Positions 46,051-57,767 of a DNA stretch of 64,000 bases are shown here, piece after piece. The position numbers and the translations under genes are program-made. Where the stretch lies: contig NW_026947490.1 of the NCBI RefSeq assembly GCF_034190915.1, positions 67,507,494 through 67,571,493 on the forward strand, given 5' to 3'. Each line of letters opens with the position of its first letter. Position 1 is the first letter of the stretch. The stretch is from Cavia porcellus. Its lineage: Eukaryota; Chordata; Mammalia; Rodentia; Caviidae. A model generated the notes under the pieces. That model was not told the DNA's origin. It saw only the letters and a list, made by a program, of their open reading frames with translations, and ran no database searches.

Positions 46051-49000
46051 GCCCAGGTGCATATACCCTCAGTAAAATCAAATGGCTCTGTGTCTAAGTG
46101 CCCCCACCAGCCCACACCCAATCTAAAGTCAGAATATCTCAGCCTTCCTGGAAAGGCACTGGCCTATCAAGGGCAAGAACCCCCAGAGAGCCCTCATATC
46201 ACCACTTCATTTCTTCTTTCATCAAGAGACCTAGACAACACCTTTGGGACAAGGGCACCAACCCCAGAAGCAGAAGGGACTCTCCAGTGTTGCTCCTTAA
46301 GCAGAAACATCCACATACAAAAGCTCTCCTTTGGAAGCACGAGGGTAAACATCTTTGGGACTTGTTGCTGTTGACAGCGTGTTTTCAATTTGCAAGGCAA
46401 ATTCATCGGAAGGGTTTCTGCCAGAGAACCGGATGGCCCAGGGAATTGGTAATTGGTAATGAGTCCCGGGGCCTCTCAGGTCTCCATTACCGCTGTGAAT
46501 GGAGCCCAGCTAGCAGTGGATTACCTGATACTGCTGGAAACTCATGCAAAACATGAGCCAGGCTCTGGGATTCCTTCCCCAGTTTAGAACATGAGTTAAA
46601 GTACCATCTGACAGGCATTTAGGAGGCAAAGGTCTGGTTGGGAAGACCCTGGCAATAGGAGCCTGAATGCTAGGCTCTCTCTCTGAGTCTGAGCTTCCCC
46701 TCAGAATATTCCAAGGAAAATTTCCAAGGAATGTCATCCTCAGAGAAGAGGAATGAATGTACACTTTGCATTCTTGAAGAGTCAGGAATTCCAGTCTTGG
46801 AATTTTTATTTCTTCCCAGTCCAGAGGTTCAAACTCCTTTTGCAGCAATTTCCAAGATGAAATACACTACTACTTATTAATTATGTGCCCCAGGAGCCTG
46901 CATTTTCTTTACAAACAAAAGGAGTTTATCAAAAGGGCTTCACAAAGAGCAAGACTGTGAGACTTGTCTCTGAGAGTTACCAAGATGAATTTCTGAGTTG
47001 TACTCTGGCCTACTGAGTTTTATTTTCAGTGTTTGCAAGCATCCTCGGGGAACCATCTAGCAGAAAAACAGGACTTCTACACTGCTCTCTCACACTGCCT
47101 ACTCCAGCTCCATATTTATACCACTACCTTTCCTTTACACTCTTTAGTTTATAGTAGCAATAATTTTAGCTCATATATAGTCCAACGAACAACCAATTAA
47201 CCAATGCCCAGAGCGGTAAGTATTCCTGGCTGTCTTGCCTAGTCGGTCATTAATTTGGTGAAGGAAGGGCTAACAAACTCATAAAGAGGAACTTGAATTT
47301 TAGAAGTTAGTTCAATTTTACATTATTAAAAAGGAAAATGTAGTAAAAATAATAAGAGCTTTGCCAAAACTCTACAGCAAAGTCAATTAGTCTCGCAAAG
47401 AGCCGGGAAGTCTGTGATACGGACTTGCATTTGGAACCACTTAGCCTATTAAAGCAACTCCAAACATCATCTCTTGTAAATCATATTTCAGTGCTCACAG
47501 CTGGAGCCTGATGGGGAATATTCATGTACAACGGAAGGACTGCTTGCGTCCACACAAGCCGATAGACACATGCAACCTCATACAGGTGTGCTTCCATGCA
47601 CAGGGTACAACTTCCCACAGACAGCTCATGCAGTAAGCACAATCTGACACACAGATAGGAAAACACACGCCGCATTGTGTAAGGACATGCTATATACTGC
47701 TAAGACGGCCTTACAAGAAAGCTGATTTCAAACAGAAAAATGGCAGCACTGATGTGCCATGTCTAAAATACAAGAATGTGTATTTTACTCAGAGCAGAAA
47801 TCAATTTTTACCATTTTCACCATATTTCCAGTGCAAAAGAGTGCTGCTCCTTTCATCAAAAAATGTGATAGCAACTAAAGACATGCCCTTTTCCTCCATC
47901 AGAAGATATTTTGGTGAACTCTTGTTGACCAATGGGGAAAAATTATAGTAATGCTACATGTGATTATTTGCATAGGTAATTCTTTGCAAAATAGTGTTTT
48001 CCAATCAACTGTATGAATTAACAGGCAAAATTTTTTCAAAGAAACAGATATCACAGTCCATTAAAAAGCTCACAAAAATCCTCCAAGGTCCTTCAATGAA
48101 AATGAAGTTAGGCCTGTTCAGCACTGTGGCTCTGGGTTCTCTGCCTCCATAAAAGTCTCAAATGACTTCTATAGAGTTTCCGAGGAAGATCCAGTGCTAA
48201 TTAACTACAGTTTTGTTCATATTTTGTTTTTCTACTACACTGAAAGAATAGCAGGGGGTTGGCCCTGCAGAAAAGATTATTAAAACTTTAATACCCTGAG
48301 CCTTTGAACCTTTCCAAATTCTTTACAGTTTTCTCACATGTCCAGCCCAGATGTCTGCACAGTTACATGCCAACGTGGACTTTTGTTTACAATCTTATTC
48401 ACCTTATTTATTAAGAAAGACAGAAAGCTGTTCTTCTAAGAGAAGGAATCTAATGATTCTTAAAAATAAATTTGCATGATTGTTTATCCATTTTGAAGCT
48501 AATGATTTCCAAGAGCACCAGAGTTTCTTCCATGCTGCTGGAGGTAAATTGCTGGGCAGCTCAGCAACCTGGCCGGCTGAATCACAGCATTCTTTTCCTT
48601 GTAGCTACAAAACTTCAAAAGGCTGAAAAGAGCGTTCATTCTGGAAACTTGAACTCTTGGGATTGTTACAAAGGAAAGACCAAAAGGGAGGCACTCTCTT
48701 CACATAATTAGCTCATTGCTGGTCCACCAAAGAGAGGTCTATTTGCATAGGACAATAGCCAATGGCGTCGCCTTTCACTGAGCTCCATGTGGCAGTGGTA
48801 TTATCCTGTAGACAGACACTTGTAACCCTGCAGTAGCCAATTACTACTTTTCTGTACATAAAAGAAACTCAATCAAGTGCAACTATTGCCACCAGCCAGT
48901 TGCACTTCAAAACCTTCTTTCCTCTGTAGTCAAGTGCTGGCAGTGGAGTATCCATCAGTGAATGTGTCCAAGGGTAGTTTTAGGAAGTGTCCTTTAAAAA

Positions 49001-49989
49001 TGAGCCAGGGCATCTTTTCCTCTTCCTTTTTTTTGCTGAACAAAATTTTAATGTGATTGCTGGAATCCTAGCAGCTCTATTAGACCTGAAGTCAAAACAA
49101 CACTAAACGGGCAAAGTGCTGAGAGCACAGGATCCTGGGTCCCTGATGCTCATGAAGCCCCCTTCTGGCTCTCAAAGGCCTGCGTCCAAAGTTGTCTCAT
49201 ATGTGGAAGGAGAGGTAATGCTGCATGCTGGTGTTTTGTTTTGGTTTAGTTTTTTAATGTAATGAAACCCAAAACATATCCCTTGATTTAAAGTGCTCTG
49301 TTACGGCTCTGTTCTGCGTGCTGAGAAGGAAAAGGCAGTCCTGACCTCAGCACAGGCGGGCCAGCGGTGGGTTTGATGTGGCTAACACTGCTCTGGGCTC
49401 CCAATGAGCTCTTGTCCTGCTGAACAAAAGCAGTTTTACAAAATGTCAGTGTCGGGCAAGAACACGTTGTGATTCTGAAGGACCAAGACAAAATAAAATC
49501 ACTCCACAGCAATTCCAAACGCAAGCAAAGCAGGAGCATTGCCTGAGCTACAAAAAGCCCACCCACCTCTGCCAGTGACTGAGAGCTGAGTCGCACTCAG
49601 AGCTTTGATCTACTGAGATGCTGAACTGCTGAGTCAACTCTGCTTTCTAGCAGCTTCCAACTCCAACCAAAATCCTGAGTACTTCCATTTTCCCCAGTCC
49701 CTACACACAAGTCCTGTGCATCCTTCCTGTCACCCTCCTATGGAGACACTGCAAAGGTCCACTGTGTGTGTCCATTCTGCTTGCAGTGAGGCAACATGAC
49801 CAATCTGTTCAGCTGTAGGCACGTCTGGGAGCTCTGTGCTCTTTCCACAGGGACGACACAAAGTGTGATCCCTCTGAAACCGAAAACTAAACCCAGTCCA
49901 CTCAGCACTTCAGACTGTAGGGCAAAGGGAGCGACCCAAATGGAAATTTTCTGTTCTTCAGAAGACTCCATTCATCAGGAAACCAAAAC
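46051..49989. other. Repeat-poor block 3
   Basis: 3.9 kb without any recognised interspersed repeat, the longest such stretch beside block 1. It has an even composition, many TAAT and ATTTGCAT words, and no coding frame of note. The likeliest explanation is unique or conserved non-coding DNA. Confidence 0.4.
47966..48748 (+). promoter_or_regulatory. Cluster of three octamer motifs (candidate)
   Basis: Perfect ATTTGCAT octamers, the POU-factor site, occur at 47966-47973, 48470-48477 and 48741-48748. The last is followed by ACAAT (a SOX-type core) and by a CCAAT word (in 'gccaatgg'). Motif presence is seen; regulatory function is only a guess. Confidence 0.2.
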
Positions 49990-49990
49990 A

Positions 49991-50115
49991 GGGCCGGGGA
50001 TTGGGCTCAGCGGCATAAGCTCCTGCCTGGTATGTGCAAGGTTGTGAGTTTGATCCCGGTACCAAAAAAGAAAGAAAGGAAGAGAGAAAGAAAGAAAGAA
50101 AAAGAAGAAAAACAG
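49991..50115 (+). mobile_element. ID SINE with (GAAA)n tail
   Basis: 'gggccggggattgggctcag', 'cggcataagctcctgcctgg' and 'ttgtgagtttgatcccggta' then GAAA repeats. The A box is partly worn. Confidence 0.88.
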
Positions 50116-50117
50116 AT

Positions 50118-50200
50118 GACACATAATAGACAGATGATATGTGATAGGTATTTTATACATAGACAGATAGAAGTTAGATGATAGGTGATTGATAGACAGA
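50118..50200 (+). repeat. Degenerate GATA-type repeat
   Basis: Interrupted 'agatgata', 'tgatag' and 'agacagatag' units following the ID tail. Confidence 0.7.
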
Positions 50201-50803
50201 GAGACAACCAAAACGTCAGTTTGTGGCTGTCAGACTGGTTGAAATTCTGCCTCGTGCTATCCTTTGGCCCAGCAGAGACCTGATCTGCCCTTCCCTGGTG
50301 GGAGGTCTTCCGTGGCCTCGAATCTCAGACCATGGCCATGGGCAGCTGGATGCGCCTTCACGCCCTCTTACCCACTTCCCTCCTGCCCCACTGTGGCCAT
50401 CCAGGTCCCCTTTTCCCTTTGCCACCTTCTCTCACCCTAATCTCCAGCTCTTCGGTGGTTCTTGAGCTGAGGTCACCGACAGCTGCTGTCAGTAGCTGAG
50501 TCATGGGCTAAGGGCTTAAATCAGATTTGTGACATCCATCACTCACCGACATCTGAAATCTAGGTCTCCTGCTACTTTTTCACTGCTTCCAAATGACCAT
50601 CACTTACTGCCTCTTCTCAGGACAAAGCATTAATCTCTGCCAGGGTTTTTGACACTGAGAGCTGAGAGTGAGCAGTAACTCAGTTTCCCAGCCAGAGGCT
50701 GCCCTTCCCCTCGCTGCCACCCAGACCGCATGCTGTGCTCAGATCCGAACTCAAGCTAATGCCCGAATCAGGGTGCCAAATCTGGGTGCCAAAAAAAAGA
50801 CAC

Positions 50804-50919
50804 TTTTTTTTTTTTTTTTTTTTTTTGTCTTTTTCCTTTTTATCAGTACCGGGGATCGAACTCACGACTGCCTGCTTGCAAGGCAGGTGCTTATGCCGCT
50901 GAGCTAAACCTCCAGCCCC
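50804..50919 (-). mobile_element. Young ID SINE with target-site duplication
   Basis: Reverse complement of an intact ID: poly-T start, 'tcagtaccggggatcgaact', 'cactgcctgcttgcaaggca' type body, 'gctgagctaaacctccagcc' end. Flanked by 'aaagacac' at 50796-50803 and 50920-50927. Confidence 0.93.
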
Positions 50920-51025
50920 AAAGACACATATTTTAAAAGAAGTGCTATCTTCAGTGTTTGTTTTTCCCTTTTCATTCCAAAAAAAGAAAGCTAAAAACTT
51001 CACTGCTAACACCATCCCTAGGAAT

Positions 51026-51186
51026 CCAGGCATGGTGACACACGCCTGCAACCTCAGCACTCTGGGAGGCTGAGGCAGGAGAATCATAATTTGAGCAACT
51101 TAGGAACTCAGTGAGACTGTCTCAAAATAAAAAGAAAAAGGGCTGAAGACATAGCAGTGTGAAGGTTTTGGGCCCAGTCTCTAGTA
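51026..51186 (+). mobile_element. B1-dID dimeric SINE
   Basis: B1 ('ccaggcatggtgacacacgc', 'tctgggaggctgaggcagga') ending 'gagactgtctcaaaataaaa', then an ID half ('gggctgaagacatagcagtg'). Confidence 0.85.
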
Positions 51187-51861
51187 GTCCACCTAATAAT
51201 AACAAGAACCTGTGTAATATTGCACAGTAAGAATAAGTACTATGTCAAATAATTCTTAAGAATAAACAATTTAATTTGTGTGAATCTCTGGTCCCATCAA
51301 AATACCCAGGACAAAAGTGGGTGGAAAATATTGTTTGATTGATTTGATCAATTCCCTGAGCTAAAAATCAATGTAGCACACATTAACCAAGTGCCGTTCA
51401 TAGAAATCTGTGGGCTGGACAAAGAGGTAACAGGGTCGGAGACTAAATGCCCTTGTGTTGTATTTCTTTGGGGCGTTCAGACACAGGTACACCCCTGAAA
51501 CTGCAGGCACCAAGAAATGAGCAGCAGAGCCAGGGAAGGGTCAGGCAGACATGAAGGCCAGGAGACCTGAAGCCCAGCGCGCATCCTAGGGGAATGCACT
51601 GGGGTAAGCATCAGCCTGCTGAGGAAACAAGACAGTGCTGGATCAACATCTGCGTGTCGGGGCTGAGTTCACACAGGAGCCGCCGCTCTGCCGGTCCTAA
51701 TTCCTGTGCTTCTGACAAGAAAATCCAGGTGAAAAGGGAAACACGCCTTTCCATAGCACAGGCTTCTGGGGAGCAAGCCTGTGCTAAGTACTGATCTTCT
51801 GTCCTGTGGCTTCTTTTGGGTCAGCAGAACACCACATCCAGATCCTGGTGAAAAGTCAGCA

Positions 51862-51925
51862 AAGGGCGGGGATACGGCTCAGTGTAGGCTCAGGATCAGG
51901 CTCAGGGGCATCTGCCAGTCAAGTC
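51862..51925 (+). mobile_element. Possible ID 5' half
   Basis: 'gggcggggatacggctcagt' resembles the ID start; it runs into a 'ggctcaggatcaggctcagg' type tandem. Confidence 0.4.
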
Positions 51926-51987
51926 CTGGTGGACAAACGTGAGGTAACACTGGGCTCTGACTCGGATAGATTAGATGAGATGTTTAG

Positions 51988-52060
51988 GACTGAACTCGGG
52001 CTGAAGTGGAACTGGCAGTCTTCTTGCCTCGGCCTCCGATAACTGAGATTACAGGCTGCC
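51988..52060 (-). mobile_element. B1 SINE fragment
   Basis: 'cttgcctcggcctccgataa' and 'ctgagattacaggctgcc' are the left-half B1 core in reverse complement. Confidence 0.6.
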
Positions 52061-52210
52061 TCCCTGCTGCCAGGGTGACTTGAACTCGAGCTGCAGGAGC
52101 TTCTCTCTGTGCGTCTTCCCACCCACTCCCTTATGCTTTTCCCCAGTAGAAACCACTACTGTGACTGCCGACTCCAAAAATGTGTTTTACCTGTTCTCAA
52201 ATTTAGACAA

Positions 52211-52360
52211 GCCCAGTGTGGTGGTGCATGCCTGTAATCCCATCACTCAGGACGCTGAGGCAGGAGGATCACTGAGTTTGAGGGCAACCTGAGCTGCATA
52301 GTGAGTTCAAGGCTAGCCTCAACTACAGAATCAGACTCTGTCTTCAAAAAAAAAAAAAAA
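52211..52360 (+). mobile_element. B1 SINE with target-site duplication
   Basis: 'tgtggtggtgcatgcctgta' at the start, two tandem ~29-bp units ('gagtttgagggcaacctgag', 'gagttcaaggctagcctcaa'), A15 tail. Flanks 'tttagacaa' (to 52210) and 'attagacaa' (52361-52369). Confidence 0.92.
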
Positions 52361-52384
52361 ATTAGACAATAAGGAAGGAGAAGC

Positions 52385-52585
52385 AGCTTGTTCTCCCCAT
52401 TTTGTCCTGGTGCTTTTGCTGGCTGCCTCCTTGAAGTGTGCCTGAGTGCCATGTCACCCTGCCTAGGAGCCAGCTGATTATGGACTGAAACCTCCACAAA
52501 CAGTGAGCTAAATAAACCTTTCCTTCCTTCATTTTGGGTGCTGGGTATTTCGTGTCAGCAATGAGAGAAAACTAACCAAGACAAT
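52385..52585 (+). mobile_element. MaLR-type LTR, 3' part
   Basis: 'attatggactgaaacctcca' then AATAAA at 52511-52516 and a 'gagaaaactaaccaagac' end, very like the 36.3-kb LTR. Confidence 0.75.
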
Positions 52586-52734
52586 GGTTGTGAAATGTTT
52601 CCATCAGCCCATAATCCAGACCCAACACAGTTACTCTCTGTTCCCTCTCTAACTCCGACCCCCGGACCATCCCTCACTTTCCTCTGCCCCTGGATTTACC
52701 TCAGCAGATGCTTCAAGTGAAGGCACAAGACACA

Positions 52735-53790
52735 GGCAGCCTTTCATGAATGGCTTCTTTCATGTAGGATAATGCTTTTGTGTCTCATCTATTTTGCAGA
52801 TACTGCAGTATTTCATTCTCTCCATGGCCAACTTACATTCTGCTGTGTTTATATTTTAGCTATCTGTCTACTGACAGACATTTGGGTTATTCTACTTTTT
52901 ACTGTTGCAAATAATGCTGCTAGCAACGTGTGTGTACAAATATTTGCTCTGAGTCCCTACATTCAACTCATTGCAGTATATACTTAGGATTGGAATTCCT
53001 TATTCACATGGCAATCTGTTTAGCTTTTTGAAGAACCACCAAATTCTTTTCCATAGCTGCAGGGCCACTTACATTCCCACTAACAATGTAGAAGGGCTAT
53101 CATTGTGCCATGTCTGCGGAAAAGCTTGTTTTCTATTTTTTTCAGAATTATAAACAACTGAGCCTGTGAGAGATGGTATCTGTCGGTGGATGTAATCCAC
53201 ATTTTTCTGATTCATGATGTTGAACATCTTTTCCTATTCCCATTCCTATCTCTCCTATTCCTATTTATACATTCTTATACCACTATTACTTCAGTTATCA
53301 TAGCTTGGTAGCCAAGTTTGTTTGTTCTCAATTTATTGCTTTGTTTTGTGGTGCTAAGAAGCAAATCAAAGGCCTCATGCATGCTAAGAAAGTACTCTAT
53401 TACCAACCTATCCCCAGCCTGTTGGAAGTTTCAAAAGAAATGTGAGTTACCCAGATTTATTGTTCTGTTTCAAAATTATTCTGGCTTTGAAATTATTTTA
53501 GATACTCTCAGTTTCAAATAAATTTGAGAAATGGCTTTTCAGTTTCTGGAGGAAAAGGCCATTGGAAGAGCAATGGCTTTGACTCTGGTGCTCTGTGCGG
53601 TACTGACCCTTAGCAATGTTAGGTCTTCCGTCCGCGAACATGGGACACTCTTCAATTTATTCCTGTTTAATTTTTAGGAATATTTTATACTTTCCAGTTG
53701 ATATGTCCTCACCTACTTGAATGCAGTTATTTCTAGGTGTTTTATTCTTTTATGTTATTATAATAGGATACTTATGGGTTTTTTTATGTA
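52735..53790 (-). mobile_element. Ancient LINE-1 (L1M-type), with nested ID
   Basis: Plus-strand landmarks: 'tgttgcaaataatgctgcta', 'acaaatatttgctctgagtc', 'tttttgaagaaccaccaaat', 'cagggccacttacattccca', 'cgcgaacatgggacactc' minus its first base, and 'atttctaggtgttttattc'. This is the reverse complement of an old LINE-1. An ID relic sits at 53336-53420. No frame survives. Confidence 0.75.
53336..53420 (-). mobile_element. ID SINE relic inside LINE-1
   Basis: 'ttgttttgtggtgctaagaa', 'aaggcctcatgcatgctaag' and 'accaacctatccccagcc' are a reverse-complement ID of the older type. Confidence 0.7.
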
Positions 53791-54727
53791 TTTAAAGAGA
53801 AAACAAAACAGTAAAAGCGTACAAGTAATACAGAATTTCAAGAAAAAAATATATAGTAAGAAATCACTAGTTAATAGATTACATATTGTCATCTTAGAAA
53901 TATTTGTTCAAATTACAAAATTAAAGCATTCAAACAGTGAGATTGCAAACAGTTCTGTTCAATGATACAACAAAAACTTAGTAATATGGTTATCTATCTT
54001 ACACACTTCAATATACATGCAGTTATATCCTTTAGATCATTTTCTTTTCCTTTCTTTTTACAATAACAATTATACATTTTGGATTTTATTACTCCCACAG
54101 TTCTTATTACCTTTTTTTTTTTTTTGAAGAGAATAAAAGCAAAACAGAGTCAGTTAGAACAGAAGAAAGGACATAGTACGTGATGTAAAAACAGAATACC
54201 AGGTGATCAACAATGGTTACCATTATGCCTCTTGCTATCTTAAAAAGAATCGCCTATATCATCAGGTATAACAGAATTGAACAAAACAGTACAGAACAAA
54301 AACAATAAAACCTAAACATTGGAGACCTTACAGGACTTCAAATGAAGATAATAGTCAAGCCATAATGGGAATCAGTGAATCTTACTGCCTTCAAAGTGGT
54401 TGCCTATACCCTCAAACTTGATACTATCAAACAAAACAGAATAGAGTAAAATCAGTCAAAACAAGATGGGAAGAGCAATACAGGGGTTCAAATCAGGTTA
54501 ATAGGAAAGCAAAAAGTTAGTATAATATATCCCGCTAGTTTTTAATTTATTTTTCCCTTAATTAAAAAAATTATTTAAAAAATTAATTTTTTTAATAAAA
54601 AGGGGAAAAAGGGGCGATTGAGATAAAAGAGGACATAACAACAAAACAACACGTCAGAACAGAACAATTTAATCATCATAGTGTACTTATGTATTTATAA
54701 TTGTTATAGCATCTTGATGTTTTGTTA
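53791..54727. other. AT-rich unassigned DNA
   Basis: Very AT-rich with many 'aacaaaaca' and 'acagaa' words. It may be a LINE-1 3' UTR or other old retroelement tail. No gene. Confidence 0.4.
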
Positions 54728-54848
54728 CTGCCGTTTTTCTGAGACAAGATCTCACTATGTAGTTCAAGCTGACTGTGAACTGGCAGTGATCCTTCTGCTT
54801 CAGCCCCCTGAGTTCTCAGATTGCAAATGTGCACCGCCACACCCAACT
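54728..54848 (-). mobile_element. B1 SINE
   Basis: 'ctgagacaagatctcactat', 'ttctgcttcagccccctgag' and 'cagattgcaaatgtgcacc' in reverse complement. Confidence 0.8.
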
Positions 54849-55380
54849 ATTTGTAGAATTCTTGTTGCATGTGACAAGTTGCTATTGTAATACTGCTTTG
54901 GAGAGTCTCTGACACTCAGCAATTTGGCTGTAATATTTCCACATAGATCTCTGAAGATTACCCTGCTTGTAGTGTGTGAGACTCTTCGATGTGAAGGCTC
55001 AGTTTCTTCATTAAATGTGTGAATTTGGGGGCCATTATTTCTTCATATATCCATTTTTACTTTTCCTTTTTTCTCGTAAAACTTCTACAGTTTGGGATAT
55101 TGATGGTGCTCAGAAGTTCTTTACCTGTTATTCATGCTTTTATTCATTTTTCTTTTTTACTTTTTGCTCTTCTTACTAATAACTTCAATAGTCCTATAAA
55201 AAGTATTGCTTATTACATCTATTCAAACATGCTGTAGAACCTCTCTGGTAATTGCATTTCAGCTATTGTGCTTTTCAAAATTTTTGGTTCTGTTTTATAA
55301 TTTTCTCTTTGTTGGTATTTTCCACTTGATCATGCATAGTTCTGATTTTCTTTAGTTCTTTGTCTGTGGTTCCCGGGAGC

Positions 55381-55500
55381 TTTTTTTTTTTTTTTTTTTT
55401 TTTTGGTCTTTTTCCTTTTTATCGGTACCAGGGATCAAACTCACAACTGCCTGCTTGCAAGGCAGGCGCTTATGCCTGCTGAGCTAAATCCCCAGTCCCC
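55381..55500 (-). mobile_element. Young ID SINE
   Basis: T24 followed by 'tcggtaccagggatcaaact', 'tgcctgcttgcaaggcaggc' and 'tgagctaaatccccagtccc'. Flanked by 'gggagc' and 'aggagc'. A C-rich addition lies at its 5' end. Confidence 0.92.
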
Positions 55501-55570
55501 CCCGCCCCCCAGGAGCATATTTATTTATAGTCCTTGTCTAGTAAATCTAATAGCTGGGCTTCCTCAGGAC

Positions 55571-55652
55571 ATTTTCAGTACTAGGGATCAAACTCCCAAC
55601 TTTGCACTTGCCAGGAGGGTGCTTGTGCCACTGAGCTAAATCCCTGGCCCCC
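55571..55652 (-). mobile_element. ID SINE with target-site duplication
   Basis: 'cagtactagggatcaaactc', 'ttgcacttgccaggagggtg' and 'actgagctaaatccctggcc'. Flanks 'tcctcagg' at 55561-55568 and 55657-55664. Confidence 0.88.
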
Positions 55653-55756
55653 GGCATCCTCAGGTACAGTTTCTGCTCTATGTGTGTGACACATGCATTG
55701 CTGTTTCTTTTTTCTTCTATGTCCAATACTTTTTAATGAAAGTGGGAATTTTCACC

Positions 55757-55935
55757 TGAGCAACTGTTATGGAGATAACAACATGCAATATAACAACCAC
55801 TCTGACACTCCGGTCATCTTGGTTTGAAATCCTATATTGCTACTGTTTTGTGGTTGTTGTCATTTTGCTTTTGTTGGTGGTGGTGTTTTGTTTGCTTCTC
55901 AATTTTTCTGTTTTTTTGTCTCAAAAATTGAAAAA
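55757..55935. repeat. Direct duplication, copy 1
   Basis: Shares with 56747-57015 the exact word 'tgcaatataacaaccact' and then 'ttgaaatcctatattgctac' against 'ttgaaatcctgtatcactac', followed by similar T/G-rich DNA. Copy 1 has no SINE. Confidence 0.75.
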
Positions 55936-56080
55936 AAATGGAACTTTTGAAAGACCATCATCTAACTCTGTAAGTTAGATTTTCTTTTCTCAGGATTCTC
56001 TGTTGCTGATTGCTCATCAGTAGCTGAAGTCATCTACTTCCTTGATATCGTGTTCAAACTGTTTGTGAAAGTTACATTCC

Positions 56081-56183
56081 ATGGGGGCTGGGGATTTAGC
56101 TCAGCAGCATAAGCACCTGCCTTGCAAGCAGGTGGTCGTGAGTTCATCCCTGGTACCGATAAAAATGAAAAAGACCAAAAAAA
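56081..56183 (+). mobile_element. Young ID SINE with 14-bp target duplication
   Basis: Preceded by 'gaaagttacattcc' (56067-56080), followed by the same word at 56184-56197. The body has 'ggggctggggatttagctca', 'ccttgcaagcaggtggtcgt' and the young tail 'ggtaccgataaaaatgaaaa'. One base is missing in the B box ('gagttcatccc'). Confidence 0.95.
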
Positions 56184-56746
56184 GAAAGTTACATTCCTTT
56201 TCCTGTGCAGTCACTAAAATTTCTGCTCCTCCTTTTCAGTGCTCCATCATGATGGAGATTTTTGTCAATACTTGTAGTCAAACACATATTCTTTCCTGGT
56301 GCTTGCAACCTGGCTCTGAGTTAGGAAATTTCTTCAGTGCTAAATCAAGGGTTCCAGCTCCTCCTCTGCCTTCAATTCTTGCTTGCACAAAGCCCACAGA
56401 TCCCCACGGTGCGATCTTAGTGATGTTGGTCCTTTCTGAGAGTGTACCCAACATCTTGTATCTCTGTTCTAATTCAGCTTCCTGCGTTACAAGTGGCAGC
56501 CTTCAAGTCCTCAACCGCCTAGGAAACTCTCCCCAGCTCTTCCCAGATTTTTGGCTCTGGATGATGCTCACCTGTCTATTGTCTCTCGCCCCATATACCT
56601 ACAAATAGCAGGTGGTAGATGCCTTGTTTCTTCTTTAACATTTTGTAAACATTGTGAAATTCATTTGTACTGTTGCATACAGTCACCATTAAATTTTTCA
56701 TTTCTTTATATTGTTTGATCAATCTTGCATGCCAGTATCTGGTAAC

Positions 56747-57015
56747 TGGAGCAGTTATTTTGAAGACAACAATGTGCAATATAACAACCACTGCTAAATT
56801 TCTATCATTTTTTTATTAACCAGGAATTGAGCTCGTAACCTTGTACATCTAGGCAGGCACTTACAGAGCTGAGCTGTATCTCATCCCGTGACTTTGTTTT
56901 GAAATCCTGTATCACTACTGGTTTTTTTTGTTGTTGTCTTTGTTTTCATTTTGATTTTGTTGTTGTTTTTTGATTGTTTGCTTGTTGATTTTTCTGCTTT
57001 TTTCTCTTTAAAAAA
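56747..57015. repeat. Direct duplication, copy 2, with ID insertion
   Basis: Aligns with 55757-55935 except for an extra block of about 80-90 bp at 56805-56888, which is an ID relic. Confidence 0.75.
56805..56888 (-). mobile_element. Diverged ID SINE
   Basis: 'accaggaattgagctcgtaa', 'atctaggcaggcacttacag' and 'agctgagctgtatctcatcc' are a reverse-complement ID. Confidence 0.75.
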
Positions 57016-57765
57016 AGGATATTCCATTGCATGGACATATTACAATTTATTTTCCAATTTTGTTATTTTCAGCAGTTGGACTATATTCAACTTGAAAGTG
57101 ATTATGAGCAACGATACTAGGAGAACATGCGTACACATTGGAACATCTATACCGGTTTACATTCACTATGTACCTTGGAGTGTAAGTGTGGGGTGGCAGG
57201 ATATGCATATATCGACTTTAGTAGACAAAGCTGAACAGTATTCTGGGCTGTTATGTCAACAGCACTGTTACTAGCAGTGGCTGAGACTGGAGTTTCCCTT
57301 CTATCTGCCAGCATCTGGCATTAGCCGCCTTTTTAATTATGCAGTAGGGTGATGTTTCTATGGCTAATAGAAGACCTTTTCATCAGCATGGGGTCGTCTT
57401 TTTTGTTTGTTTGTTTTGGTTTTGGTTTTGGTTTTCTGCACCGGGGATAGAACTCCGGGCCCTGCACTTGCCAGGCAGATGCTTATGTGGCTGAGCGAAA
57501 TCCCCAGCCCATCATTAGTGTGCTGCCCACTGAGGGGTCATCCTTTACAAAGTACTTGTTTGACATTCATATCTGCTTTTCTGTGATAGAGTAGTTCAGA
57601 ATTTTTTTTTTCTTGTTGAGTAATAGAAATCCTTTGAATTTCCTAGAATAATTCATTTGCTTTTCAGACATTCCATTGTATATTTTGATAAACAGAGATT
57701 CTGGGCTTTAATGTAGTCAATTTATCAGTATTTTCCATTAGAGCAAGTGACTCTTGAAGGTTGAA
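57016..57765 (-). mobile_element. Ancient LINE-1, with nested ID
   Basis: 'attccattgcatggacatat', 'agaagaccttttcatcagca', 'ttgttgagtaatagaaatcc' and 'atgtagtcaatttatcagta' are in the order of a minus-strand old LINE-1. Confidence 0.7.
57399..57510 (-). mobile_element. ID SINE
   Basis: 'ctgcaccggggatagaactc', 'cctgcacttgccaggcagat' and 'ggctgagcgaaatccccagc' with a TTTTGG-type tail on the left. Confidence 0.88.
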
Positions 57766-57767
57766 CA

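Larger units (their letters stand above)
54895..56600 (-). mobile_element. Ancient LINE-1-like DNA with three IDs
   Basis: T-rich plus-strand landmarks such as 'gggggccattatttcttcat', 'ttctttagttctttgtctgt' and 'gtccttgtctagtaaatcta' resemble minus-strand old LINE-1. The IDs at 55381, 55571 and 56081 interrupt it. Family and exact limits are uncertain. Confidence 0.4.

Noticed and set aside
46098..46556. 152-codon frame as an exon
   Set aside because: No domain; parallel frame of similar length in another phase; no convincing splice sites.
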